Source of the DNA: Nitrospiraceae bacterium
Lineage (GTDB): Bacteria; Nitrospirota; Thermodesulfovibrionia; Thermodesulfovibrionales; UBA1546
NCBI GenBank assembly: GCA_003535475.1
Contig: DOHC01000042.1
Coordinates: 341 to 18,447 of the forward strand
DNA length: 18,107 nt
Direction of reading: 5' to 3'
In this document: one piece after another, positions 6,021 to 13,838 of the stretch
How the letters are laid out: every line of letters begins with the position of its first letter
Position numbering within the stretch: position 1 is the stretch's first letter
Notes under the pieces: model-generated
Told to the model about the DNA's origin: nothing
Seen by the model: the letters and a program-made list of their open reading frames with translations, nothing else
The model's database searches: none
Made by a program: the position numbers and the translations under genes

Positions 6021-6038
6021 ATTACTTCTCTGAGTAAT
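6021..6038. other. Small inverted repeat in the spacer before the prepilin gene
   Basis: ATTACT (6021-6026) and AGTAAT (6033-6038) form a perfect 6-bp inverted repeat with a 6-base centre, in an AT-rich spacer between the aminotransferase stop and the prepilin start. It could be a protein-binding site. Neither strand has the GC stem and T run of an intrinsic terminator. Confidence 0.25.
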
Positions 6039-6064
6039 ATATTATTTATTATTGCTTCTAAATT

Positions 6065-7192
6065 TCAATTTTTCAACACCTTTTTTAAAGATTCTATTAC
6101 ATAACATGCTTCGGTATCGTCCAGACGAGGATAAAGAGGAAGTGAAATTGTTCTTTTACCGATATCTTCAGCTACAGGGAAATCGCCTTCTTTGTAACCG
6201 AAATTATCCCTGTAGAATTTCAAGAGATGAATAGGCCTATAATTGACAGCCACCCCAATGCCTCTATTCTGCAATTCATGCAGAATAGAATCTCGCTTGT
6301 CTTCTTGTACAAGTATTGTAAAAAGATGCCTTGCATGCCTTGAATTTCCAATTGTTTTAAGAATGCTCAAGTCCCTAATCCAGGCAAGTTTATCTTCGTA
6401 TGTTCTCCATATTTCATCTCTTCTTTTCCATAGCCCGTCAATTTTTTTGAGCTGACCTATCAGGAGAGCTGCATGAATATTATCCATATTATATTTCCAG
6501 CCGAGCACAGGCATATCCCAGTGCTTATATTGCATTGTATATCTGTCTATAGCAGACTTATCGATTCCATGAAGCCTCACCTTTCTGAGCAGCTCTGCTT
6601 TTTCAGAATTGTTTGTGGCTATTGCTCCGCCTTCGCCTGAAGTTATATTCTTTGTCGCATAGAAGCTGAAACACGCTGTTTCTGCCAGTTCTCCAACCCT
6701 TACTCCATCTCTTTCAGCCTCAATTGCATGTGCTGCATCTTCGATGACGATAAGTCCGTACTTATCTGCAATAGTTCTTATCTTTTTCATGTCGCACATC
6801 TGCCCATAAAGATGCACAGGCATTATCGCCTTTGTTGTTTTTGTTATCGCCGCTTCAATAAGTTCAGCCTTTATATTTCCCGTCTCTCTTTCAACATCAA
6901 CGAATACCGGCGTGGCGCCTGCGTGAAGGATGGAGTTTGAAGTAGCGCAGAAGCTCATAGGAGTTGTTATGACCTCATCCCCCCTGCCGATGCCGTAAGC
7001 AAGAAGGCTCAGATGCAAAGCAGCAGTACAGCTTGTCACGCCTACAGCATGCTGCGCCTTAAGATATGAGGCAAACGAATTCTCAAACTCCGAAACTCCC
7101 TGTCCTGTGGTCAGGAATATGGAATTTAAAACATCAGTCGCCCTCTTTATGTCGTCCTGTTCGATGTTATGTTTAAAAAATTCTATTTTCAC
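6065..7192 (-). CDS. DegT/DnrJ/EryC1/StrS sugar aminotransferase, C4 type
   Basis: A PLP-dependent aminotransferase of 375 residues, normal for the family, that moves an amino group from glutamate to a keto-sugar nucleotide. Visible are SCTAALH at 54-60, TTPMSFCATSN near 76-86, MPVHLYGQ at 124-131, the cofactor aspartate D152 in EDAAHA, and the Schiff-base lysine K181 in FYATKNITSGEGG. The KNIT-GEGG form resembles C4 aminotransferases such as ArnB and PseC, whereas C3 enzymes usually have KNLG. The gene starts with GTG at 7192, three bases after the stop of the TSE-type dehydratase, and has no clear ribosome binding site, so translation is probably coupled. The pair would convert an NDP-hexose into an NDP-4-amino-4,6-dideoxyhexose. 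The exact sugar and nucleotide cannot be read from sequence. Confidence 0.92.
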   Translation of the reverse strand: MKIEFFKHNIEQDDIKRATDVLNSIFLTTGQGVSEFENSFASYLKAQHAVGVTSCTAALHLSLLAYGIGRGDEVITTPMSFCATSNSILHAGATPVFVDVERETGNIKAELIEAAITKTTKAIMPVHLYGQMCDMKKIRTIADKYGLIVIEDAAHAIEAERDGVRVGELAETACFSFYATKNITSGEGGAIATNNSEKAELLRKVRLHGIDKSAIDRYTMQYKHWDMPVLGWKYNMDNIHAALLIGQLKKIDGLWKRRDEIWRTYEDKLAWIRDLSILKTIGNSRHARHLFTILVQEDKRDSILHELQNRGIGVAVNYRPIHLLKFYRDNFGYKEGDFPVAEDIGKRTISLPLYPRLDDTEACYVIESLKKVLKN

Positions 7193-7195
7193 TTT

Positions 7196-8224
7196 TTAAT
7201 ACCAGATAATATTTCCCTTCTTATCCTTTACCGGAACCTTTCGCATTGACACCTGCTTCTCCCATATTGTCCTGTTATTTTTATACCACTCTATTGTCCT
7301 TTTTAAACCATCGCCTAATGAAACACCTGCCCTGAAACCAATAGCGTCAGATGCCTTATCAGTGGAGGATATATGTTTTTCCACCTGCCCGAATCTTTCC
7401 TCCATAAACTCAAGCCGGCTTTCGTCAAGCCCAAACACATTACATATCATTTCAGCAATCTTAAGGACGCTTATGCTTATGCCGCTTCCTGCATTAAAGA
7501 CCTCGCCTTTTACCTTTTCGATAGGTGACTGGATTGCTTTATCAACAGCCGCTGCTGTGTCGCCAACGTATATCCAGTCCCTTTCAGCAGTGCCGTCCCC
7601 GTGTATGGTCAACGGCTCTCCAAGCAGTGCGCTTGTTATGAATCTCGGTATGACCTTCTCAAGATGCTGGGAAGGCCCATAGTTATTAAACGGTCTTATA
7701 ATGACACCCGGTATATCATAAGAGACAATGTAGGAATGTACAAGCCTGTCAGCACCTGCCTTTGCAGCAGCGTATGGCGTTGTAGGATTTAATGGATGGT
7801 CTTCATCCATAGGCTCATAAAGAGCAGACCCGTAAACCTCGGATGTTGAGATATGGATAAATCTCTCTATTCTGTCAATATGCTTTAGAACGGCATTTGC
7901 AACAGACTGCGTTCCCAAAACATCAGTAACAAAAAAGACCCTGTTAAGATAGAGGGAGCGGGCAACATGTGTTTCTGCTGCAAAATGGACAACAACATCA
8001 GAGCGGCCCACGAGGTCGCTTACGAGGTCAAGGTTATTGACATCTCCGTACCAGAATTCAAACCTGTCAGAATTCCTGATGTCTAAAGGAATATTCTCAA
8101 TATTTCCCGCATAAGTGAGGGCATCAAGGACGATTATCCTATAGTCTTTATATTTTTTGAAAATATGAATTACAAAATTGCTTCCGATAAATCCTGCACC
8201 GCCTGTAACAAGAATTGTTTTCAT
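7196..8224 (-). CDS. RmlB-like NDP-sugar 4,6-dehydratase with TSE motif
   Basis: An extended SDR of 342 residues, clearly related to RmlB: GGAGFIG at 8-14, DALTYAGN at 34-41, and the pair Y151/K155 in YAAAK. The dehydratase triad reads T127-S128-E129 (STSEVYG) in place of T-D-E. TSE is known in dehydratases such as GDP-mannose 4,6-dehydratase and LegB-type enzymes, so loss of the aspartate does not imply an inactive protein. The glutamate needed for water elimination is present. Its neighbour, the C4-type aminotransferase, starts three bases after the stop, which supports a 4-keto-6-deoxy intermediate that is then aminated. AAGGAGG lies 7 bases before the ATG. The nucleotide (dTDP or UDP) is uncertain; overall likeness to RmlB favours dTDP. 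Confidence 0.88.
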   Translation of the reverse strand: MKTILVTGGAGFIGSNFVIHIFKKYKDYRIIVLDALTYAGNIENIPLDIRNSDRFEFWYGDVNNLDLVSDLVGRSDVVVHFAAETHVARSLYLNRVFFVTDVLGTQSVANAVLKHIDRIERFIHISTSEVYGSALYEPMDEDHPLNPTTPYAAAKAGADRLVHSYIVSYDIPGVIIRPFNNYGPSQHLEKVIPRFITSALLGEPLTIHGDGTAERDWIYVGDTAAAVDKAIQSPIEKVKGEVFNAGSGISISVLKIAEMICNVFGLDESRLEFMEERFGQVEKHISSTDKASDAIGFRAGVSLGDGLKRTIEWYKNNRTIWEKQVSMRKVPVKDKKGNIIWY

Positions 8225-8231
8225 AATAAAG

Positions 8232-8238
8232 CCTCCTT
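8232..8238 (-). promoter_or_regulatory. Ribosome binding site of the TSE-type dehydratase
   Basis: A perfect AAGGAGG on the minus strand lies 7 bases before the ATG at 8224, in the 31-base gap after the membrane glycosyltransferase gene. This gives the last gene pair of the operon its own strong translation start. Confidence 0.65.
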
Positions 8239-8255
8239 AACAGATAATTGCTGCT

Positions 8256-9833
8256 TTATAATGCATCAGATGAATCCATTGTTTTATACATTAAAGCAAT
8301 AGGCTCATTCTGGAATGATATAACACTTTCTAATCTATAGCCCAAGCTTTTGGCATAATTGGAATCGTTAAGCATACGCATCCATATCATATCCTTATAT
8401 GGGACATACATCTTCCCGGATAGTATCACATATGAAGGCTTCAACGTTTGGCTTATTGTTTTAAGCGTATCAAGATCATACGGAAGCCATATAGCCTTTC
8501 TATCAGCATACCATGCCAGTTCCCACGGCATATCTGTCAAGATAAGAGCATCTTTTTCCGTCAATTTCTCAACCTGTTTACCCATTGATATGAACGGATT
8601 TATCGGTTTGGGACTTTTCCAGTACGGCATTGCAGTAAAAGCAAAGGCTATCAGCCCGAATGACAATACAATCGGGCTGTATTTTTTTAAAAGATCATCA
8701 ACGTTAATCACGGAAACAATCATCATTATTGGAAAAAAGAACATGTAATAATACGGCACAGGCCCCATCGGAAGGAGTAAAGCAGTCTGCACAATAATTC
8801 CCACGATAGTAATAATCCTCAACATGCGCACCCGGGAATTTTTTAAAGGCATAAAAAATGTTACTCCTGTCAGCAATAAGACAACAGGGGTGTAAAAATC
8901 CACCGAGTTCTCTAAAAGCCTCCAAAACCACTGATAGCTCTTCAATATCATCTCCCCGGGATGGCTCATGACGAACATGATGGGGTTAACATCGCTTATT
9001 TGTGTCCATACTGAATAAGTCGGGAAGCTTTTTGTGAACAGCAAAAAACTATAGCCATACAATGAAAAGAAAGGATTCCCAATGATACTGTAGTTTCTGA
9101 CAAGATGCGGCGTGATTCCTATCAGGAACCCAATTGACAGTTTTCCTGCATCAAGAAATCTTTCTCTTAGATTTTCTTTTCCGTGAAAAATATATACAAG
9201 GAAAAAAGCGATAAAGACAAACTGGGTATTTGCCCTCACAAGATGTAAGAGTCCGAGCATAATTCCGTAAATCAGGGGTCTGCCTGGATATTTGATATAG
9301 AAATAAAAAAAAGCGACATAAAGCGACGAATACATAATATTGGGCTCAGCCTGCAGGCTGTGGTCAAGAAAGCACTTCATGCATGAAACCAGCAATGCGG
9401 CTATTAGGCTTATAACAGTATTTCCCGAAAGTTCATATGCCAAAAGATAAACTAATAAAATCAGGGCAACAAAAAAGACACCATTAAATAAGACAACAGT
9501 AAAGTCTGACTGACCAAATATTTTAAAGGATAATCCTAAAATGTAAGGATAACCTATCATTCGGGTGATTTCAGGCTGAGGAAGGGTTTTAAAAAAACGG
9601 TATGCAAGTGGCCTCAATACAGATGTGGAATAACCATTCCCTTCATTAACATTTTTTGCCAATTGAGCATAATCATGGCTGTCATTTATGACAAAACCAT
9701 TAAAATGCAAGGCATAGTTTGCATACCATATTGCAACGGCAATTAAAAAAACAAGGATTAAGCCGAATTTAAAGGATAATCTAATTGAATATTCTAAATT
9801 TTCTTTTTGAAGATTCTCTTGACTCTGTTCCAT
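8256..9833 (-). CDS. Multi-pass membrane glycosyltransferase, GT39/ArnT-like (GT-C fold)
   Basis: A 525-residue protein with about ten hydrophobic segments. The first is at residues 22-42 and is followed by an outward loop with D51 and D54-Y55 in NDSHDYAQLAKN, the acidic site expected in the first periplasmic loop of PMT/ArnT-like enzymes. Such proteins transfer a sugar from a polyprenyl phosphate to a lipid, glycan or protein on the far side of the membrane. The C-terminal soluble part includes ILTDMPWELAWYADR near residue 440, as in many GT39-like proteins. I chose ATG 9833, with AAGGA just upstream, giving a 40-base overlap with the radical SAM gene. An upstream start at 9932 would add 33 residues and a 139-base overlap and lacks family-like sequence. 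The GT2 two genes upstream is the likely donor-making partner. Confidence 0.8.
   Translation of the reverse strand: MEQSQENLQKENLEYSIRLSFKFGLILVFLIAVAIWYANYALHFNGFVINDSHDYAQLAKNVNEGNGYSTSVLRPLAYRFFKTLPQPEITRMIGYPYILGLSFKIFGQSDFTVVLFNGVFFVALILLVYLLAYELSGNTVISLIAALLVSCMKCFLDHSLQAEPNIMYSSLYVAFFYFYIKYPGRPLIYGIMLGLLHLVRANTQFVFIAFFLVYIFHGKENLRERFLDAGKLSIGFLIGITPHLVRNYSIIGNPFFSLYGYSFLLFTKSFPTYSVWTQISDVNPIMFVMSHPGEMILKSYQWFWRLLENSVDFYTPVVLLLTGVTFFMPLKNSRVRMLRIITIVGIIVQTALLLPMGPVPYYYMFFFPIMMIVSVINVDDLLKKYSPIVLSFGLIAFAFTAMPYWKSPKPINPFISMGKQVEKLTEKDALILTDMPWELAWYADRKAIWLPYDLDTLKTISQTLKPSYVILSGKMYVPYKDMIWMRMLNDSNYAKSLGYRLESVISFQNEPIALMYKTMDSSDAL
8652..8688 (+). terminator. Terminator-like hairpin, plus-strand sense, inside the membrane glycosyltransferase gene
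   Basis: CAGCCCGA (8652-8659) and TCGGGCTG (8672-8679) form a perfect 8-bp stem with a 12-base loop, followed by a run of seven T at 8682-8688 on the plus strand. It would stop antisense transcription. It lies within the coding region of a minus-strand gene, so chance is possible. Confidence 0.3.
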
Positions 9834-11320
9834 AACATCCTTGCCGTAACATTTATAAACCGGAAAGCTAAATAGAAGAAAGCCCTGCCCATTTTTAAAA
9901 TCTCGCCAATGGATAAATACCATTTGCTGCAAAGCTTTATAACATTGCCGCCTGCTACTGATTGTGTAAATAACAGCTTTAATCCCCTGAAGCTTAGGTA
10001 ATAGGATAAGTTAGCCCACATCGTATCGAAAATGAGTTCAATCCTGTCGTTTCCCTCAGGAACGTAGGGGATATCGTCGCTTTCCCACATGTATTGAACT
10101 CCGAAGTTCTCCCAATTCCCTTTGATAAGGATTTTACCTTCAGGCGCGAGCATATTATAGACAGGGGTTCCCGGATATGGAGCAAGGGTATTAAAACGGA
10201 CTGATGACAATGGAAGAGATCTTACTAATTTCATCGCACCCCATCGGTCTCTCCTTGTCTCTGTCGGCAGCCCGAAAATTATTGTAGTTCCGACAGCAAT
10301 ACCTTTTCCGGCTGCCCTTTCTATCGCTTCAATAACTTCTCTGACCGTTTCTCCCTTATTAATAACTTTCATAAGTCTTTCGCTGCTTGTCTCGAGGCCA
10401 TAATAAATAATCCTGAAGTTGGCTTCTGCAGCCTTATCAAGTATCTCGTCCGTGGCATTATCTCCGCGCATTGAACCATGAAAAAATGCCTTTTTATGTA
10501 AACCTTCACTGATAATTGCGTCACAAAGCTCTATGAAGTGTTTCTTGTTAACAGAAATATTATCGTCCATAAGAAAAACCGATTTCTGTCTATATTTTTT
10601 AATTAAAGTGGCGCATTCAGAAATTACTCTACCAACAGAATGAAAACGATATTTTCGTCCTGAAATGCTCCTCGCAGAACAGAATGTGCAGCTATAAGGG
10701 CATCCTCTTGAGCCGAACACCCCGGAAAAGTTTGGATATTTATCAAGATGCTTTTCAAATAAATGATACGGAAATGGAGGGATATCATCAAGATTCTCAA
10801 TTAAAGGCCTGCTGGGATTGTGAACAGGGCTGCCATTATTATTGTAGGAGATTCCAAGTATATGCCTAAAGTCTTTTCCGTTAAGTATCAAAGCAATAAG
10901 TTCTTTTACAGTCTCTTCCCCTTCTCCTCTTACAACAACATCAACGCCTTTTCTGAACAGCACTTCTTCAGGAACGACTGTTGGATGTATCCCGCCAAAG
11001 ACAATTTTTGATTCGGGGTCAAGCATCTTAACCTTCTCTGCTAATTCATAAGCCCTGCCGCTGTTTAAGGTCAAAACACTCAGGCCGATAACCCGAGGTT
11101 TGCGTAGAGCATATATTGTTTCAAATAATAGATTATCGTTAAGAGGGGTTACCTGTTCATCAATGATATTCACATGTTCAATACCTGATGCCATTAAATA
11201 GCCGGCAAGGACACCAATGCTTGTGGGGAACGAAATATTTATAAGGGCGTTAATCCTCTTGTTTTGAGAATAGTCGCTTATTTTAGGATTGATTAATAAG
11301 ATATTTGCCTCCAATATCAC
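9794..11320 (-). CDS. Radical SAM protein with N-terminal B12-binding-type domain
   Basis: A 508-residue enzyme. Residues 1 to about 150 have the Rossmann-like layout of cobalamin-binding domains of class B radical SAM proteins, including FGGIHPTVVPEEV at 108-120 and VVRGEGEETV at 129-138. The DxHxxG base-on motif is absent, as is common in this class. The [4Fe-4S] site C207, C211, C214 follows in SRGCPYSCTFC. IYYGLETSSERLM and TIIFGLPTETRRD further on are radical SAM core strands. Related enzymes carry out methylations or other radical changes on lipids and sugars, but the substrate here is unknown. The GTG start at 11320 overlaps the GT2 stop; a TTG at 11314 has a better-spaced AAGGAG and may be the real start. 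It lies between a lipid-phosphate-sugar synthase and a GT-C transferase, which points to modification of the lipid-linked sugar or its acceptor. Confidence 0.9.
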   Translation of the reverse strand: MILEANILLINPKISDYSQNKRINALINISFPTSIGVLAGYLMASGIEHVNIIDEQVTPLNDNLLFETIYALRKPRVIGLSVLTLNSGRAYELAEKVKMLDPESKIVFGGIHPTVVPEEVLFRKGVDVVVRGEGEETVKELIALILNGKDFRHILGISYNNNGSPVHNPSRPLIENLDDIPPFPYHLFEKHLDKYPNFSGVFGSRGCPYSCTFCSARSISGRKYRFHSVGRVISECATLIKKYRQKSVFLMDDNISVNKKHFIELCDAIISEGLHKKAFFHGSMRGDNATDEILDKAAEANFRIIYYGLETSSERLMKVINKGETVREVIEAIERAAGKGIAVGTTIIFGLPTETRRDRWGAMKLVRSLPLSSVRFNTLAPYPGTPVYNMLAPEGKILIKGNWENFGVQYMWESDDIPYVPEGNDRIELIFDTMWANLSYYLSFRGLKLLFTQSVAGGNVIKLCSKWYLSIGEILKMGRAFFYLAFRFINVTARMLWNRVKRIFKKKI

Positions 11321-12252
11321 TTCTCCTTCTTTTCTTCCATGCCAATAAAATCTTTAACAATAAAAGGAGGCCTTCTCCTTGATTCATCAAAGTTTCGCCA
11401 GAGGTATTCTCCTAATACTCCAAGCAATATCATTTGGACTCCCGATACTAAAAGAAGAACAACCATAAGAGATGTCCAGCCCTCTATAGTTTTAGAATAA
11501 AACAGCCGCGCAGCAATGACAATTAATGCATAAATAAAACCTGTAAAAGCTATTGTTATTCCCAAAAAGGACATAACTCTCAAAGGAAAATAAGAAAATG
11601 ATACAAAGGTATCTATAAAAAGCTTAATTTTCTTGCCTAATGTCCATTTTGAAGCTCCTTTGTACCTTGCCCCCTTTTTGTAATAAACTACCTTCTGACT
11701 GAATCCGCTCCATAGTATAAGACCGAATATAGATGTATTTTTTTCTCCCATTGAGATAACAGCGTTCACTACCTTCCTATCAATGAGAAATACGTCAGTT
11801 CCGCTTTCCGGCATATTCTTAAGCGCAAACTTTCTTACAAGCCTATAATACAATCTCTGAAAATATCTTCCCGAATCTTTCTCCCATTCTCTTACGCCGA
11901 TCACAACCTCATATCCACTCCGCCATTCGTTTATCAATCGGTGAATAAGTTCGGGAGGATCCTGAAGATCAGCGGAAATAAAAGTACAGGCATCCCCTTT
12001 TGAATGTGTCAGTCCTGCAAGGCATGCTGCATGACTTCCAAAATTTCTTGAAAACTTTATTATTTTGATGCGCGAGTCATGTGTTGATAGCCCTTTCAAT
12101 ATAGGGGAAGACCTGTCAGTTGAACCATCATCAATAAATATGAACTCAAAATCGTATTCGGATTTATTAGTAACCTCCTGCAGTCTGCCATAGAGAATTG
12201 GAAGGTTTTCCTCTTCGTTATATGTTGGGATTATTACTGATATTAAAGCCAT
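11317..12252 (-). CDS. Family 2 glycosyltransferase, polyprenyl-phosphate sugar synthase type (ArnC/GtrB/DPM1-like)
   Basis: A 311-residue protein with a GT-A catalytic domain and two C-terminal membrane segments at about 227-250 and 260-285. The catalytic part shows SVIIPTYNEEENL at 5-17, FIDDGSTD at 39-46, FSRNFGSHAACLAGL at 67-81, SADLQDPPE at 93-101 and the YKGASKWTLGKK loop near 198. These are typical of enzymes that make polyprenyl-phosphate-linked hexose or aminosugar from a nucleotide sugar at the inner membrane face. The C-terminal GEYLWRNFDESRRRPPF is common in the GtrB/ArnC group. It overlaps the radical SAM gene by 4 bases. The 24-base gap upstream is almost pure A/T, and I see no ribosome binding site before the ATG at 12252. 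The sugar handled is unknown, perhaps one of the amino sugars made nearby. Confidence 0.93.
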   Translation of the reverse strand: MALISVIIPTYNEEENLPILYGRLQEVTNKSEYDFEFIFIDDGSTDRSSPILKGLSTHDSRIKIIKFSRNFGSHAACLAGLTHSKGDACTFISADLQDPPELIHRLINEWRSGYEVVIGVREWEKDSGRYFQRLYYRLVRKFALKNMPESGTDVFLIDRKVVNAVISMGEKNTSIFGLILWSGFSQKVVYYKKGARYKGASKWTLGKKIKLFIDTFVSFSYFPLRVMSFLGITIAFTGFIYALIVIAARLFYSKTIEGWTSLMVVLLLVSGVQMILLGVLGEYLWRNFDESRRRPPFIVKDFIGMEEKKEK

Positions 12253-12276
12253 AATAAAATTAATTTATTATAAGAT

Positions 12277-12717
12277 TTATTTTTCGTTTTTCCATTTTTC
12301 TATTTCACTTTCAATATTCCGTATAATCCTACATGGGACGCCTGCTACAAGGGAATATGGCGGTATTACAGTTCCTTCCGTAATCACGGTTCCTGCCGCA
12401 ATAATACTGTGATGACCTATATGAACACCCATTAGTATAGTTGAATGCTCTCCAATAAAAACATAGTTTTCTACTACAGTCTCAGATTTTTCAACTTCGT
12501 TGTATTCTCTTTCTGTCACGCAACGTTTAACTGTCGAATGAGTGATTATATGGACGCCGCAGCTTATATTACAGCCTTTGCCGATTTTTAAACCGCCTAT
12601 GCCGTCAATAACAGTAAACGCTCCAATCCATGTTCCTTCGCCGATTTCTGGATTGTTTATTATCCATGCATGAGGATTAAATTTATTAGATGGGATTCCA
12701 TGCTCATCAAATGTCAT
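12277..12717 (-). CDS. Left-handed beta-helix (hexapeptide repeat) acyltransferase
   Basis: A 146-residue protein made mainly of hexapeptide turns: NPEIGEG and WIGAFTVID early, LKIGKGCNISCGVHIITHST in the middle with the likely catalytic histidines near residues 56-60, and VFIGEHSTILMGVHIGHHSIIAAGTVITEG later, ending with the usual YSLVAGVPCRIIRNI. Such proteins form trimers and move an acetyl group from acetyl-CoA to a sugar hydroxyl or amine. It overlaps the C4-type aminotransferase gene by 4 bases and has AGAGG a few bases before the ATG. The three-gene set SDR, aminotransferase and acyltransferase suggests N-acetylation of a 4-amino-4,6-dideoxyhexose, as with PglF/PglE/PglD. O-acetylation is the alternative. 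Confidence 0.88.
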   Translation of the reverse strand: MTFDEHGIPSNKFNPHAWIINNPEIGEGTWIGAFTVIDGIGGLKIGKGCNISCGVHIITHSTVKRCVTEREYNEVEKSETVVENYVFIGEHSTILMGVHIGHHSIIAAGTVITEGTVIPPYSLVAGVPCRIIRNIESEIEKWKNEK

Positions 12718-13838
12718 TGCAATACCTCTTTGATATACCTCACAATGTATGCTTGTTCTTCCGCGGTCATTGCTGGATATAAAGGAAGCAGGATTGTATT
12801 TTTTGTAACCCGCTCAGTTCCGGGCAAAGGAACATAGCATTTCTTATAGCACTCCTCCATATGAATTGCCATAATTCCCCTTCTTGAAGATATACCTTTG
12901 TCGAGAAGTTTCTGCATTAATTCATCACGTGATACAGGCGTTGAATCAAACAGTTCGATCCAGTAAGACTGATAATTATGGAAGGCGTAGTCAGGGATTT
13001 CATGGACTCTTATAGATTTGATATTTTTTAATTCCCTGTTATAAACCTCTGCAATCTGTCTTCTTCTTTCTATAATAAACGGTAATCTCTTAAGCTGCCC
13101 GATGCCGATTGCTGCCTGTATATCAGTCATTCTGTAGTTGTATCCGATTTCAAAGTATTTTTCTATAACAACTTTTCTTGACTCATGTCGTTCAACATCT
13201 GACACAGACATCCCGTGATGACGCAATCTTCTAAGCCTTTCTGCAATTTCAGGATTGTCGGTTGTTATCATCCCGCCTTCCCCTGTAGTAATTATCTTTC
13301 TCGGATGAAAGCTGAAACATGCAATGTTGCCGTGTCCTCCTATTTTTTTGCTCCTATATTCAGACCCGATAGCACAAGCTGCATCTTCTATAAGCACAAG
13401 ATTGCGCTTTTTACACAAATCCATAATCGGATCAAGGTCAACAGGAAGTCCCATCTGGTGGACAGGCATAACAGCCTTTGTCTTTTTGGTAATAGCCTTC
13501 TCAATCGTCTTGACCGTGACATTGCAAGTATAAGGGTCAATATCCGCAAAAACCGGTATTGCCCCTGCACGAACAACCGAATTTGCAGTTGCTATAAAAG
13601 ACAAGGAAGGCACAATAACCTCATCGCCGGCATCTATATCTGATGCAATAAGAGCGGCGTGAATGGCCGTAGTGCAGGATGTTGTTGCAACAGCATATTT
13701 AGCGCCTACATATTCTGCAAACTTCTCTTCAAACTCCTTTACCTTCGGTCCTTGAGAAACCCAGCCCGAACGGATTACTTCAACCGCGGCCATCTCTTCT
13801 TCAGCGCCGAAATAAGGCTTTGCAATCGGTATATTCAT
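12714..13838 (-). CDS. DegT/DnrJ/EryC1/StrS aminotransferase, C4 (perosamine synthase-like) type
   Basis: A 374-residue PLP enzyme. It shows SCTTAIHAAL at 54-63, VPSLSFIATANSV at 76-88, MPVHQMGLPVD at 124-134, the cofactor aspartate D152 in EDAACA, and the Schiff-base lysine K181 in FHPRKIITTGEGGM, a form common in sugar C4 aminotransferases such as perosamine synthase. The conserved YNYRMTDIQAAIG segment near 224-236 and the C-terminal substrate loop are present. The ATG at 13838 overlaps the stop of the SDR gene by 4 bases, with GGGAG 8 bases upstream. The probable substrate is the 4-keto-6-deoxy sugar made by that SDR. Compared with the paralogue at 6065-7192 the key loops differ, so the two probably handle different sugars and are not a recent duplication. 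Confidence 0.92.
   Translation of the reverse strand: MNIPIAKPYFGAEEEMAAVEVIRSGWVSQGPKVKEFEEKFAEYVGAKYAVATTSCTTAIHAALIASDIDAGDEVIVPSLSFIATANSVVRAGAIPVFADIDPYTCNVTVKTIEKAITKKTKAVMPVHQMGLPVDLDPIMDLCKKRNLVLIEDAACAIGSEYRSKKIGGHGNIACFSFHPRKIITTGEGGMITTDNPEIAERLRRLRHHGMSVSDVERHESRKVVIEKYFEIGYNYRMTDIQAAIGIGQLKRLPFIIERRRQIAEVYNRELKNIKSIRVHEIPDYAFHNYQSYWIELFDSTPVSRDELMQKLLDKGISSRRGIMAIHMEECYKKCYVPLPGTERVTKNTILLPLYPAMTAEEQAYIVRYIKEVLQ

Noticed and set aside
7196..8224. Calling the TSE-type dehydratase a degenerate, inactive RmlB copy
   Set aside because: The NAD site, Y/K pair and glutamate are intact, TSE is known in active dehydratases, and it is coupled to an aminotransferase.
9834..9932. Upstream start that would lengthen the GT39-like protein by 33 residues
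   Set aside because: The added residues lie wholly inside the radical SAM gene and do not look like a membrane-protein N-terminus. ATG 9833 has an AAGGA just before it and leaves a short overlap.
13215..13643. Plus-strand open frame of 142 codons within the aminotransferase gene
   Set aside because: It is antisense to a full-length aminotransferase with all catalytic motifs, and its translation shows no recognisable domain.
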